This document shows positions 9,717-17,206 of a stretch of 28,006 nt of DNA, in pieces. A program made the translations under genes and the position numbers. The first letter of the stretch is position 1, and every line of letters begins with the position of its first letter. The notes under the pieces were generated by a model. It did no database searches. It was not told where the DNA came from and saw only the letters and a program-made list of their open reading frames with translations. Source of the stretch: JAFKKS01 sp039808325 (GTDB lineage Bacteria > Pseudomonadota > Alphaproteobacteria > Rhizobiales > Xanthobacteraceae); the NCBI GenBank assembly GCA_039808325.1, contig JBDHSU010000045.1, positions 1-28,006 on the forward strand, in the 5' to 3' direction.

Positions 9717-10127
9717 TCAGGCGCGAAGGATATCGATGGTGCGCTGGAGCATCCGGCGCGTGGCGGTGATGACGTTGAGGTTGGCCTCGTACGACCGTTG
9801 CGCCTCGCGCATGTCGGTCGTCTCGATCAACGAATTGACGTTGGGATATTTCACGTAGCCGTTAGCGTCGGCGGCGGGATGACCCGGCTCGTACTTCGTC
9901 CGGAAATCGGACGGATCGACTTGCACTTTCCCGAGGCTGACGACGCTGGCGTCGAGGGCGCGATCCATTTCGGCGCGAAATGTCGGAATGCGCCGGCGAT
10001 AGGGGTCGGCGCCCGGCCGCTGCGCCGTCGAATCGGCATTGGCGATATTTTCGGCGATGACCCTCATCCGGCCGGCCTGCGCCCGCAGCCCCGACGCCGC
10101 GATGGTGATCGATTTCAAGAACTCCAT
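9717..10127 (-). CDS. flgC: Flagellar proximal rod protein FlgC
   Basis: FlgC is a proximal rod subunit exported through the flagellar channel. The 136-residue protein has the N-terminal D0 signature (ASGLRAQAGRMRVIAENIAN, then ADST). It also has the C-terminal helical signature (DMREAQRSYEANLNVITATRRML). The middle contains the short FlgC-type region DPSDFRTKYEPGHPAADANGYV with the conserved YPNVN that follows. It lies between flgB (12 bases upstream) and fliE and is certainly co-transcribed with them. Confidence 0.97.
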   Translation of the reverse strand: MEFLKSITIAASGLRAQAGRMRVIAENIANADSTAQRPGADPYRRRIPTFRAEMDRALDASVVSLGKVQVDPSDFRTKYEPGHPAADANGYVKYPNVNSLIETTDMREAQRSYEANLNVITATRRMLQRTIDILRA

Positions 10128-10139
10128 GCCATTCCCCCG

Positions 10140-10538
10140 CTAGCGCTTGCCAAGCGCGGTCTTGATCAAGGCGAGGCTGCGCGAATAAAGCGCCGCGGCG
10201 GCCTGATAATCCATCTGATTGGCCGCCACCTTGATCATCTCGTCCTCGAGGCTGACGGCATTGCCGGAAGGGCGGACCTCGTAGGTGCCCTTCCCCTGGG
10301 TCTCGAAGCCTCGCGAAGCGCCGCTCCCCTGTAGGTGCGCGGGGCTTGTGCCCGCCATCGCAAGCGCGCCGCCATGTCCCTCGGCGCCCTGCGAAAGATC
10401 GGGCGGAGCCAGGTCGTGGGGCCGGAATTTCGGCGTCTCGGCGTTCGCGACGTTTTCGGCGAGAACCCGCTGGCGCGCCTGGTGCCACTGCATCCGGCCG
10501 CGCAACATGGAGAGGATGGGAAGATCAGAAATGGACAT
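10140..10538 (-). CDS. flgB: Flagellar proximal rod protein FlgB
   Basis: FlgB is the first rod subunit. From the ATG at 10538 it is 132 residues and starts MSISDLPILSMLRGRMQWHQ, the usual form for this group, followed by ARQRVLAENVANAETP (rod D0 signature). The C-terminus has the NQMDYQAAAALYSRSLALIK helix. An in-frame ATG at 10556 would add MARQGS. The shorter start is preferred because AGGG lies at correct spacing in front of it and the protein start matches relatives. FlgB heads the flgB-flgC-fliE-fliQ-fliR-flhB run. Upstream lie a 19-base repeat and a CtrA-type box (10577-10615), suggesting cell-cycle control. Confidence 0.95.
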   Translation of the reverse strand: MSISDLPILSMLRGRMQWHQARQRVLAENVANAETPKFRPHDLAPPDLSQGAEGHGGALAMAGTSPAHLQGSGASRGFETQGKGTYEVRPSGNAVSLEDEMIKVAANQMDYQAAAALYSRSLALIKTALGKR

Positions 10539-10576
10539 CGATCCCTGCCGTGCCATCGTCCTGATGGGTGCCGACC

Positions 10577-10595
10577 CGGCAAAGTTTTCCCACCG
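10577..10595. promoter_or_regulatory. 19-base repeat copy A, possible FlbD-type site (flgB side)
   Basis: The 19 bases beginning CGGCAAAGTTTT and ending CCCACCG match 16 of 19 positions in a second copy at 10744-10762. Each copy is next to one of two divergent promoters. The CGGCAA half is shared with palindromes upstream of both sigma-54 promoters in this window (19442 and 25055/25088). I infer a common regulator, with FlbD the obvious candidate. In Caulobacter, FlbD represses early CtrA-activated operons while activating sigma-54 promoters. The site sits 39-57 bases upstream of the flgB start. Confidence 0.5.
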
Positions 10596-10600
10596 TATGG

Positions 10601-10615
10601 TTAATGGTCAGTTAA
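10601..10615 (-). promoter_or_regulatory. CtrA box (TTAA-N7-TTAA) upstream of flgB
   Basis: This is an exact match to the full CtrA consensus. On the minus strand it reads TTAACTGACCATTAACC, that is TTAA-N7-TTAACC, pointing towards flgB. It is placed so that activation of the flgB operon is the natural reading. In this G+C-rich window I found only three exact TTAA-N7-TTAA matches, all in intergenic DNA beside flagellar genes. Confidence 0.75.
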
Positions 10616-10704
10616 GGCCGTTCCATGTATTGTGGTGCGATGGAACCGCCGAGGTCACGAAATGGCCGTGTAAGGCGGTATGTTCGGGGGAACGCCTCGG
10701 GGCG

Positions 10705-10719
10705 TTAACGATCCGTTAA
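10705..10719. promoter_or_regulatory. CtrA box (TTAA-N7-TTAA) upstream of fliO
   Basis: TTAA (10705-10708), seven bases CGATCCG, then TTAA (10716-10719) is an exact CtrA consensus. On the minus strand the downstream half reads TTAAC. It lies about 107 bases upstream of the fliO start and about 90 bases from the flgB-side box, giving one box per divergent promoter. Confidence 0.7.
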
Positions 10720-10743
10720 GGCTATGGTCGGCAGGTCTTGTCT

Positions 10744-10762
10744 CGGCAAGTTTTGCCCACCG
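10744..10762. promoter_or_regulatory. 19-base repeat copy B, possible FlbD-type site (fliO side)
   Basis: This second copy begins CGGCAAGTTTTGCC, itself an imperfect palindrome (GGCAA, three bases, TTGCC), and ends CCACCG. It matches copy A at 16 of 19 positions. It lies 24 bases downstream of the fliO-side CtrA box and 64-82 bases upstream of the fliO start, where a repressor would be expected to act. The assignment to FlbD is inference. Confidence 0.5.
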
Positions 10763-10825
10763 CGTTTACTGGCCCTCGCGGGGCCGGCCCTGACGGGGCG
10801 CCGAGGCGCGTAGCGGGAGAGAAGG

Positions 10826-11722
10826 ATGGATAGTTTGTTCGGCATGGAGATGCCGTTGCCAGCGAAGCTGGTGGTGGCGTTCGTCATCGTACTGGCGCTG
10901 ATCGGTATCGCTACGTGGATCATTCGGCGCGTTGGTGGCGGCGGGCTTGCGGCCTCTTCTCCGCGAGGCCGGGCGCCGCGTCTGGCGGTGATCGACGCCG
11001 CTGCGGTCGACGGGCGCCGCCGCATGGTCCTCATCCGCCGCGACAATGTCGAGCACCTGATCATGATCGGCGGACCGACCGACGTGGTGATCGAGCAGAA
11101 CATCATGCGCGCCGTTCCCGTGGCGCCGCCGCGCGAAATGCCTGCCGCACGTGCGCCAGAAACCGCCGGCGACATGGTCGGGAATGAGCCGCTACGCGCC
11201 CCTGAATTGGCGCCGCGGCCGCAGCCGCGATTCGAGCCGCCCTCACGTCCGGCGCGGGCGCAGGAACCGCCCCGCCGGAGCGGCGCGACAAGGCCGGATG
11301 CCGTGCGCCCGCCCCCGCGACGTCAAGAGGCCGATCGCCCGGCGCGGCCTTCCGTTGCCGCGCGATTCGAGGCGGAGACGGTCGAGGTCGAATCGGCTCC
11401 GCCGACGGCCGACGCCAACCTCACCGATATGGCCTTGCGCCTGGAAGCGGCGCTGCGCCGGCCCGGAGCGCCCGGCAAAGCGGAAAGCACCGACATCATC
11501 GATCCCATCCCGCTGCCCGAGCCGACGCCCCCCACGGCGCCGGAGAGCAACGGCAACGGGATCGCGCCCGCGACCGGCGCCGAGCTTGAAGTGGCCGGCC
11601 CGCCGAAACCCGAATCGAAAACCGCGCGTACGGAGCCGAAACCTGCCTCGCAGAAATCGGTCTTCGATAGCCTCGAGGAAGAGATGGCGAGTCTGTTGGG
11701 CCGTCCCGCAGGAAAAGAGTGA
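10826..11722 (+). CDS. fliO: Flagellar biosynthetic protein FliO
   Basis: FliO helps assemble the FliP ring of the export gate. The 298-residue protein starts MDSLFGMEMPLPAKL. One membrane helix (about residues 14-34, VVAFVIVLALIGIATWIIRR) is followed by a small beta domain with the FliO pattern: LAVIDAAAVDGRRRMVLIRR and EHLIMIGGPTDVVIEQNI. Beyond residue 95 lies a long proline/arginine/alanine-rich, probably disordered tail of about 200 residues, far longer than enterobacterial FliO (roughly 120 residues in all). The last 20 residues (KSVFDSLEEEMASLLGR) look like a conserved amphipathic helix. Such tails are frequent in Rhizobiales FliO. A GGGAGAGAAGG ribosome-binding region precedes the ATG, and the stop overlaps the fliP start. 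Confidence 0.88.
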   Translation: MDSLFGMEMPLPAKLVVAFVIVLALIGIATWIIRRVGGGGLAASSPRGRAPRLAVIDAAAVDGRRRMVLIRRDNVEHLIMIGGPTDVVIEQNIMRAVPVAPPREMPAARAPETAGDMVGNEPLRAPELAPRPQPRFEPPSRPARAQEPPRRSGATRPDAVRPPPRRQEADRPARPSVAARFEAETVEVESAPPTADANLTDMALRLEAALRRPGAPGKAESTDIIDPIPLPEPTPPTAPESNGNGIAPATGAELEVAGPPKPESKTARTEPKPASQKSVFDSLEEEMASLLGRPAGKE

Positions 11723-12462
11723 GCGCAAGGACAGGGCGGTTTTTCCTTCTCACGGTATTTGCGTTCATATTCCTCGCGGCCGGTCCGGCCGCAGCTCAGG
11801 ACATCAGTATCAATTTCGGCCAGGGCACTGGCCTCACCGAGCGCGTCATCCAGATGGTGGCGCTCATCACGGTGCTTTCGCTCGCGCCGTCGATCCTGGT
11901 GATGGTGACGTCGTTCACCCGAATCGTCGTGGTGCTGTCGCTGCTGCGTACGGCCCTCGGCACCGCCACCGCACCGCCCAACGCGGTGATGGTGTCGCTC
12001 GCCCTCTTCCTGACGCTGTTCGTGATGGGGCCGGCGTTCCAGAACGCCTATGAAACGGGGCTACGCCCCTTATCCGCCGGCGAGATCAATCCGGAACAAG
12101 CTTTCGAGCGCGCGTCCCAGCCGTTTCGCGCGTTCATGCTCAAGAACGTGCGGGAGAAGGATCTAGCACTGTTTTCCGACCTGTCGCGCGAACCGAAGCC
12201 GGAAAAGCCGGAAGACGTCTCGCTGCGTATCCTGACGCCGGCGTTCATGATTTCGGAATTGCGCCGCGCCTTCGAGATCGGCTTTCTGCTTTTCCTGCCG
12301 TTCCTCGTCATCGATCTCGTCGTCGCATCGGTGTTGATGTCGATGGGCATGATGATGCTGCCGCCGGTCGTGGTGTCGCTTCCGTTCAAGCTGATCTTCT
12401 TCGTGCTCGTCGACGGCTGGAGCCTGGTGGCCGGAAGCCTTGTCCAGAGCTACGGAAGCTAA
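11719..12462 (+). CDS. fliP: Flagellar export gate protein FliP
   Basis: FliP forms the pentameric core of the type III export gate. The protein is 247 residues. It has a cleavable signal (LLTVFAFIFLAAGPAAAQ), then VIQMVALITVLSLAPSILVM and the family signature TSFTRIVVVLSLLRTALG. The C-terminal half contains TPAFMISELRRAFEIGFLLF and LPPVVVSLPFKLIFFVLVDG. The start is GTG at 11719, overlapping the fliO TGA in a GTGA arrangement that implies translational coupling. No terminator is obvious, and the downstream region contains a compound palindromic repeat. Confidence 0.96.
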   Translation: MSARTGRFFLLTVFAFIFLAAGPAAAQDISINFGQGTGLTERVIQMVALITVLSLAPSILVMVTSFTRIVVVLSLLRTALGTATAPPNAVMVSLALFLTLFVMGPAFQNAYETGLRPLSAGEINPEQAFERASQPFRAFMLKNVREKDLALFSDLSREPKPEKPEDVSLRILTPAFMISELRRAFEIGFLLFLPFLVIDLVVASVLMSMGMMMLPPVVVSLPFKLIFFVLVDGWSLVAGSLVQSYGS

Positions 12463-12542
12463 GGCGGCGCTGGCCTAGAATGTTTTCGAGCGAGGCGGGG
12501 GTATCGGCTCGCGCGAAGAAAATGCATCAAGACAATAACCCG

Positions 12543-12694
12543 GCGCTTTGCTTTGATTCCGCCAAAGGCAAAATGCGCTAGATCACGATGATTTTGGATC
12601 GAATCGATCCAAAATCATGAACGTGATCGATTTTAATAACTTAGAGCGGGATGCGGGCGGAAAACCGCTCCACACTTTTCCTCATCCCGCTCTA
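12543..12694. repeat. Compound palindromic intergenic repeat of Rhizobiales type
   Basis: Three nested hairpins lie in tandem. The first is imperfect (GCGCTTTGCTTTG at 12543-12555, with CAAAGGCAAAATGCGC ending at 12578). The second has 15-base perfect arms (ATGATTTTGGATCGA at 12588-12602 and its complement at 12604-12618), extended by GATCACG and CGTGATC outside a 3-base bulge. The third has 12-base perfect arms (TAGAGCGGGATG at 12642-12653 and CATCCCGCTCTA at 12683-12694) around GCGGAAAACCGC. I recognise this set as a dispersed intergenic element frequent in Rhizobiales genomes. It lies between two converging genes and could act as a transcription terminator. Its last arm supplies the TAG stop (12692-12694) of the large TPR gene. 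A degenerate copy lies near 23005. Confidence 0.85.
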
Positions 12695-15600
12695 GCTGCG
12701 CGGCGCTGCCGTATCCGCCGGCGGGGCAACGCTCTTGTCGGGATAGCGGGCGTGCATGTCGCGCAGGAAAGCGCCGAGCGTGTCGGCTGCCGACACCGCC
12801 TTTGCCGCCTCGCGGAAGGCGCTGCCGCGCGCATCCTGCGGCGCGGTGACGACATCGAACATCCGCTTCTCGGGCGCCGCGCTCATGAGCGCGAAATACT
12901 TTTCACGGAAACGGTCGAGGCTCAGCGATTCGCCCGAGAGCGCGTAGCCGATTGCCGCGCGCAGAATGTCGGTGCGTTCGCCCGGATCGAGCGCCTTCGC
13001 GTCGCGCCAACGCTCTCCATACATGCGCTCGATCTGCTCGGCGGCCGCCCGCCACTTGCGGGCCGTCCAATCGATGTCGGCACGCAGGCGATCGACCTCG
13101 CGGCCCTGAAGGTTGGCGATGACTTCGAGCGCCAATTCCTGCCGGCCCGTTTCGGCCAGGGCGCGCGCCTCGATCATCAGGCGGGGGCGGCGCCACTCGT
13201 TCGGCAAATCGGTGACGCGCGTGCTGCGCAGCACGTCCAGCGCGCGTTCCGGCTTGCGGTCCATCAAGTAAATCGTGGCGAGGCGTGTCGCAATCTGCGC
13301 ACGCGCCGCGCCCTGCAGCCGGTTGTCGACTTGATGCTGCAACAGCTTGGCGGCTTGCGACAGCAGGTCGACCGACACCAGCCGCTCCGCAAGACGCCGG
13401 ATCATTTCGTCGCCACGCCGGCCGATCGGCGTCAAGGTGTTGAAGTCGTAGAACAGCGCCAGCGCATCGAGCGGCGCAAGCGTTTCGCCCTTCGGCCCCA
13501 GGAACACCGTTTCGAACAGCGCGCCGGCCGTCTCCTGCGCGCGGCGCGTCAGGTCCGTTTCCGGAAAATTGTCCAACGCGACGCGCACGGTTTGAAAACT
13601 CTCGCGATAGCGCCCCTCCTCGCCATAGAGGCGCGCGAGCAATTGCAGCGCTTCGTTCTCCGTCTCGTCACCACGCCAGGAGGCTGTCAGTTTCTCGAGT
13701 GCATCGATCGCGGCCGGACGCGTCAGGCCCTTGGTCGCATAGCGCAAAACGATTTCACGCAGCGCGCCCTGCGCGGCGCCGGCGCCGTCCTGCGCCTCGC
13801 TTGCGGCATGATAGGCCGCGATTGCGTCCGCCGGCCGCCCCATCTTCTCGGCAACGCGGCCGTTGAGCACCGCGAGCACCGGCCTGAGATCGTCGGGCAC
13901 GCCGATGCCGTCGAACTCATTGAGGCGGCGCGCGGCCGCGGCGGCGTCGCCGACTTCGAGTGAAGCGCGCGCGGCCTCTTGCAGCGCCACGCGCTGCAAT
14001 TCCACCGGCAGATCCGCCGACACCGCCTCCACCGAGCGAAGCCCCTCGTTCGCTTCGACCCAATGCCCCTCATGCGCTTGGAGGACCGCACGCCACAGCG
14101 GAGCGTGATGCGCGTTGCCGACGACGGGGTTTGAAAGGTCCTTGGCGGCTTGGTGATCATCGCCAGACAGGATCGCGGTGACGCCACGCAGCACCAGCGC
14201 CGCCGGCATCAGGGCATCGTCCGGCGCCGCATCCGCAATGGTTACATTCAGGATCGCCCTCGCCTCCGGATAGAGGCCACGCGCCAGATAGAACTGCGCA
14301 AGATCCAGCCGCGCATTGGCGCGTCTTTCAATCGGCGCATCGGCCGCGGCGCGCGCGAGCTCGGATTGCCGCGCGACGAATTCCGATTGTTGATCGGAAA
14401 TCCAAGCGCGGCCGTCGAACATTCGTGTTCCGGCTTGGCCCGCTCCGCTCTCCGCGCCCGCCGTGAGCATCAGGCCGGACGGACGTGAAAGAACCACCTT
14501 GTCGGCCTTGAGGTCGACCGTGAGATCGTCGGCGAGTGGCTGAACCACGATGCCGTGGGTCGATGCGAGCGTGCGAAACTCCACGAAGTCCTGTCCACGC
14601 AGGAAGCCTCGCGCCGGGCCGAAACCGGTGACGACCAGGAGCTTGTCGCCCACCTGCGGGTCGGAAATGCGATGCAGCGCCACCGAGTGCTCGAAGGGCA
14701 CGGAGACGTTTACGCGCGCCGCCCCCCCTTCCTCCCGGACCAATCCAAGAGCCGCGGTCGGCTCAAGAACCGTGTCGCCCAGGGTCACGACCCAGGTTGG
14801 TCCGTCCGACGCAAGGCTCGACAGTTTCGGGCGCACGAGCTTGAGGCGGACAATTTGGCCTCCTCCCGAGCGCGTCACGTCGATATCGCCGATCGTATCG
14901 CGGACGGCGCCGCGGATGTGCGACACATCCAAAGGTGCGGTGGAATCGAACACCAGCCAAAGCGTATCGGCACGACGGAAGACCGCCGCCGCAGTCGCCT
15001 CCTGAAACGGAAAAACAAGCCGCAGCGTTTCGGCCTGCTGCTTCAACGCGGCGACGACGGGCGTTTCTTCCTTCGACGCAGCCTTCCGCGCCGGCTCGGC
15101 TGCCGGCTCTTGCGGCAACCGGTAAGGCGGAACGGAATCGTCGAAGGCCGCAGCCTTCTCCTTGGGCACTGCCGGCGGAGCGATCGATGGCGCGGCCGTA
15201 GCCGCCGCTTGGGACTCCCTCGCAGCCGGCGGGCTTGCGTCGCTTGTCCGCGAAGGCTTGAGCACGGGCGGAGTGTAGGACTTCGCCGGCCCATCATCGC
15301 CGACCGCGGAACCCGGTAGCGGATCGATCGGCGCCACATCCATCACGTAAGCGTGGTCGTCGCGGAAGGTGCGAACGTCCACGCGGCCGATCAGGTCGAA
15401 ACGCGCGACGGCTTTCGTCGCTTCGGTCTCCGCGTCGACCGCGGCGACGGTTGGCGGCATGGCGGCCTTGGCGTCGGCCAGATCCAGTTTCAGCGGCGCA
15501 TCGAAGGAGAGCGCCACACTCCCCTCTCCCCGCTCGCTCGTGACGGCAACGCCCTCCGGCAGATCGAAGACATAGCGCGTGAAGGTGGGGCCGGTCGCAA

Positions 15601-16156
15601 CGCGAACCTTGACCGGTGGCCAGTCGCGCCGAACGTCGGCGTCTTCGGCTTTCGCACGCTCGCTTTGACGCAGCTTGCGCTCGGCCTCGTGCAGACGGTT
15701 CGTAAGGTTTTCGACAGCGTCATGAGGCAGAGCCGGCGGCGGCCCCTGCCAGCCCTCGGGAAGAAGATCGACATAGACCTTCTCACCGACCGGCGTCGCC
15801 AGCAGCGAGACCTTCTGCTTCAGGCCCAACCGGATCGCGCGCCCGTCAGGATCGCTCCGGGCCACCGTGACGTAGCCCGGCGCGGCGGCCGCGAGCCCCT
15901 CGACAGACATGTCAACGGGCTGCTTGAAGCTGACGATGACGACATGTCCGGCAAGACGCACGTCCACGCCGGTCGGCTCGTCAAGGTTGAGAACAAGCCG
16001 CGCGAACCCGTCGTCGACCGCAATTCGGGCCTCGCCGCGCAGCGCCGCCGCGTTCGACGTCGGCCCCCCCAGTGCCCAAACCACGAGAAACGCGGCGCCG
16101 CACGCCATGCGGGCACGACTCGCTCCTCTTTTGCGAAAGGCGTGGAAACCGGCCAT
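12692..16156 (-). CDS. Large exported protein: repeated beta modules plus TPR region
   Basis: I cannot name this 1154-residue protein. A signal peptide (about residues 17-37, ending TSNAAA) sends it to the periplasm. Residues 40-570 hold repeated beta-rich modules with one pattern: ARLVLNLDEPTGVDVRLAG at about 52, TRYVFDLPEGVAVTSERGE at about 193, LRLVFPFQEATAAAVFRRA at about 378, and a weaker fourth from about 480. They resemble AMIN-type cell-wall-binding modules. Low-complexity linkers rich in proline and alanine (about 285-370) separate them. From about residue 610 to 1090 the chain is helical, with tetratricopeptide-like repeats (RLDLAQFYLARGLYPEARAI and similar). It follows motE on the same strand after 90 bases, which contain an exact CtrA box. 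This suggests a periplasmic motility factor, perhaps filling the place of Sinorhizobium MotC. Confidence 0.75.
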   Translation of the reverse strand: MAGFHAFRKRGASRARMACGAAFLVVWALGGPTSNAAALRGEARIAVDDGFARLVLNLDEPTGVDVRLAGHVVIVSFKQPVDMSVEGLAAAAPGYVTVARSDPDGRAIRLGLKQKVSLLATPVGEKVYVDLLPEGWQGPPPALPHDAVENLTNRLHEAERKLRQSERAKAEDADVRRDWPPVKVRVATGPTFTRYVFDLPEGVAVTSERGEGSVALSFDAPLKLDLADAKAAMPPTVAAVDAETEATKAVARFDLIGRVDVRTFRDDHAYVMDVAPIDPLPGSAVGDDGPAKSYTPPVLKPSRTSDASPPAARESQAAATAAPSIAPPAVPKEKAAAFDDSVPPYRLPQEPAAEPARKAASKEETPVVAALKQQAETLRLVFPFQEATAAAVFRRADTLWLVFDSTAPLDVSHIRGAVRDTIGDIDVTRSGGGQIVRLKLVRPKLSSLASDGPTWVVTLGDTVLEPTAALGLVREEGGAARVNVSVPFEHSVALHRISDPQVGDKLLVVTGFGPARGFLRGQDFVEFRTLASTHGIVVQPLADDLTVDLKADKVVLSRPSGLMLTAGAESGAGQAGTRMFDGRAWISDQQSEFVARQSELARAAADAPIERRANARLDLAQFYLARGLYPEARAILNVTIADAAPDDALMPAALVLRGVTAILSGDDHQAAKDLSNPVVGNAHHAPLWRAVLQAHEGHWVEANEGLRSVEAVSADLPVELQRVALQEAARASLEVGDAAAAARRLNEFDGIGVPDDLRPVLAVLNGRVAEKMGRPADAIAAYHAASEAQDGAGAAQGALREIVLRYATKGLTRPAAIDALEKLTASWRGDETENEALQLLARLYGEEGRYRESFQTVRVALDNFPETDLTRRAQETAGALFETVFLGPKGETLAPLDALALFYDFNTLTPIGRRGDEMIRRLAERLVSVDLLSQAAKLLQHQVDNRLQGAARAQIATRLATIYLMDRKPERALDVLRSTRVTDLPNEWRRPRLMIEARALAETGRQELALEVIANLQGREVDRLRADIDWTARKWRAAAEQIERMYGERWRDAKALDPGERTDILRAAIGYALSGESLSLDRFREKYFALMSAAPEKRMFDVVTAPQDARGSAFREAAKAVSAADTLGAFLRDMHARYPDKSVAPPADTAAPRS

Positions 16157-16226
16157 CCCGGACGTCCTGTGCGGGCCTGACGGCGCGAAGCCATCACGCC
16201 GGAACCTGCACCATAGGGACCGCCCT

Positions 16227-16243
16227 TTAATACCGGCTTAACC
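16227..16243 (+). promoter_or_regulatory. CtrA box (TTAA-N7-TTAACC) before the TPR gene
   Basis: TTAA (16227-16230), seven bases TACCGGC, TTAACC (16238-16243) is an exact full consensus. It lies in the 90-base gap between the motE stop and the start of the large exported TPR gene, about 70 bases upstream of that start. The asymmetric TTAACC end reads on the plus strand, opposite to the gene. The core is palindromic, so orientation is not decisive. Confidence 0.6.
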
Positions 16244-16246
16244 GCC

Positions 16247-17206
16247 TTAGGTTCGCGGTCTGCCCTCGATCTTGGGAAGATCGGCCGCATTGGGCGAGCG
16301 CCCATCGGGCGCACGGGTCGCCAGTTCCACCGTCAGACGCTCTGCCGCCTCCGTCGACATGGCCGCCAAGATATCGGACATCCGGCGCGGATTGATCTGC
16401 GTCGCCACGTCGATCAGGATTCGCAGATCGAGCCGATCGAAGATCTTGGCCGCGTCCTTCGGCTTCATGTTTTCATACATAGTAACGAGGCCCTTGAGGC
16501 GGGCCGCTTCGGCCTCATCCTTTTTCGCCGCGGCGGCATCGACCTTCGCTTCGACTTCCTTAAGTTCGCTCAACCGCGCTTCGATGCGCTGCTCAGCCGT
16601 CTTGAGCAGGCCCTCGCGAATTTCGAGCTCCCGGTCCCGCGCATCGAGTTCCTGCCGCCGCTGCTGCAACTGCTCGAGCAGCGTACGCTCCCCAGCGGAC
16701 GCGATCGGCTTGTCGGTGGTAAAGGCATTCGGCTTCGCGTTAGCGGCCGCGCCCTTCGCCGTGCCGGCAGGAGCCTCCGGCGTGGCTGCCGCACTTGGCG
16801 GCTTTGCCGATTCCTTGTCCCCGCGCTGCGCGGCTTCATCGCCCGAGGCCGCCCCCTTCTCCGTCGCGCGGTCGTTTGCGGTCGCGGCGGCAGGTGCGGC
16901 CGGCTTGCTGACCGATCCAGTGATGTCGGGATAGCCCAGCATCTCCTGCGCCCACGAGCGCGTTCCAGCCGGCTTTTCAGGATACTTCGTCTCGGCCAGT
17001 TTCACGGCGCCCGGGTCCCGCATGGCGCCAGCCGTCGGCGAATGGTTCCGGCCGTCGGATGAAGCAGCCGTCGCATAAGCCCGCTGCGGCCCGGCGACGA
17101 TGTACCCGCCGCCGACGACGATCGATGCCGTCTTGAGCGCGAGCAGGCTTGCCATCGCAAAGAGAACGATGGGCAGAAGACGAATGCCGCTGGCGAACTG
17201 GATCAT
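16247..17206 (-). CDS. motE: MotE-family motility protein
   Basis: In Sinorhizobium meliloti, MotE is a periplasmic chaperone for the motility protein MotC. This 319-residue protein has an N-terminal membrane anchor or signal (about residues 8-38). A long alanine/proline-rich stretch follows (about 95-170), then a coiled coil (174-237, LLEQLQQRRQELDARDRELE onwards). A C-terminal domain of the MgtE-N/MotE type (VTMYENMKPKDAAKIFDRLD, then PRRMSDILAAMSTEAA) spans about 240-296. Its ATG overlaps the preceding stop by four bases (ATGA). It closes the tightly coupled fliL-fliM-DUF6468-motE operon and precedes the large exported TPR gene. The family call is firm; equivalence to MotE in function is inference. 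Confidence 0.8.
   Translation of the reverse strand: MIQFASGIRLLPIVLFAMASLLALKTASIVVGGGYIVAGPQRAYATAASSDGRNHSPTAGAMRDPGAVKLAETKYPEKPAGTRSWAQEMLGYPDITGSVSKPAAPAAATANDRATEKGAASGDEAAQRGDKESAKPPSAAATPEAPAGTAKGAAANAKPNAFTTDKPIASAGERTLLEQLQQRRQELDARDRELEIREGLLKTAEQRIEARLSELKEVEAKVDAAAAKKDEAEAARLKGLVTMYENMKPKDAAKIFDRLDLRILIDVATQINPRRMSDILAAMSTEAAERLTVELATRAPDGRSPNAADLPKIEGRPRT

Noticed and set aside
10548..10554. Minus-strand TGGCACG next to the flgB start
   Set aside because: The -24 half is exact, but no GC occurs ten bases later, and it would lie inside the ribosome-binding region of flgB.
10770..10784. Possible sigma-54 promoter for fliO (GG-N10-GC)
   Set aside because: The spacing fits, but only TGGC matches the -24 half and the -12 half is G-rich; in a G+C-rich stretch this is likely chance.
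12617..13963. Long open frame (448 codons) on the plus strand opposite the TPR gene
   Set aside because: It starts within the palindromic repeat and is arginine-rich antisense of a well-supported gene.
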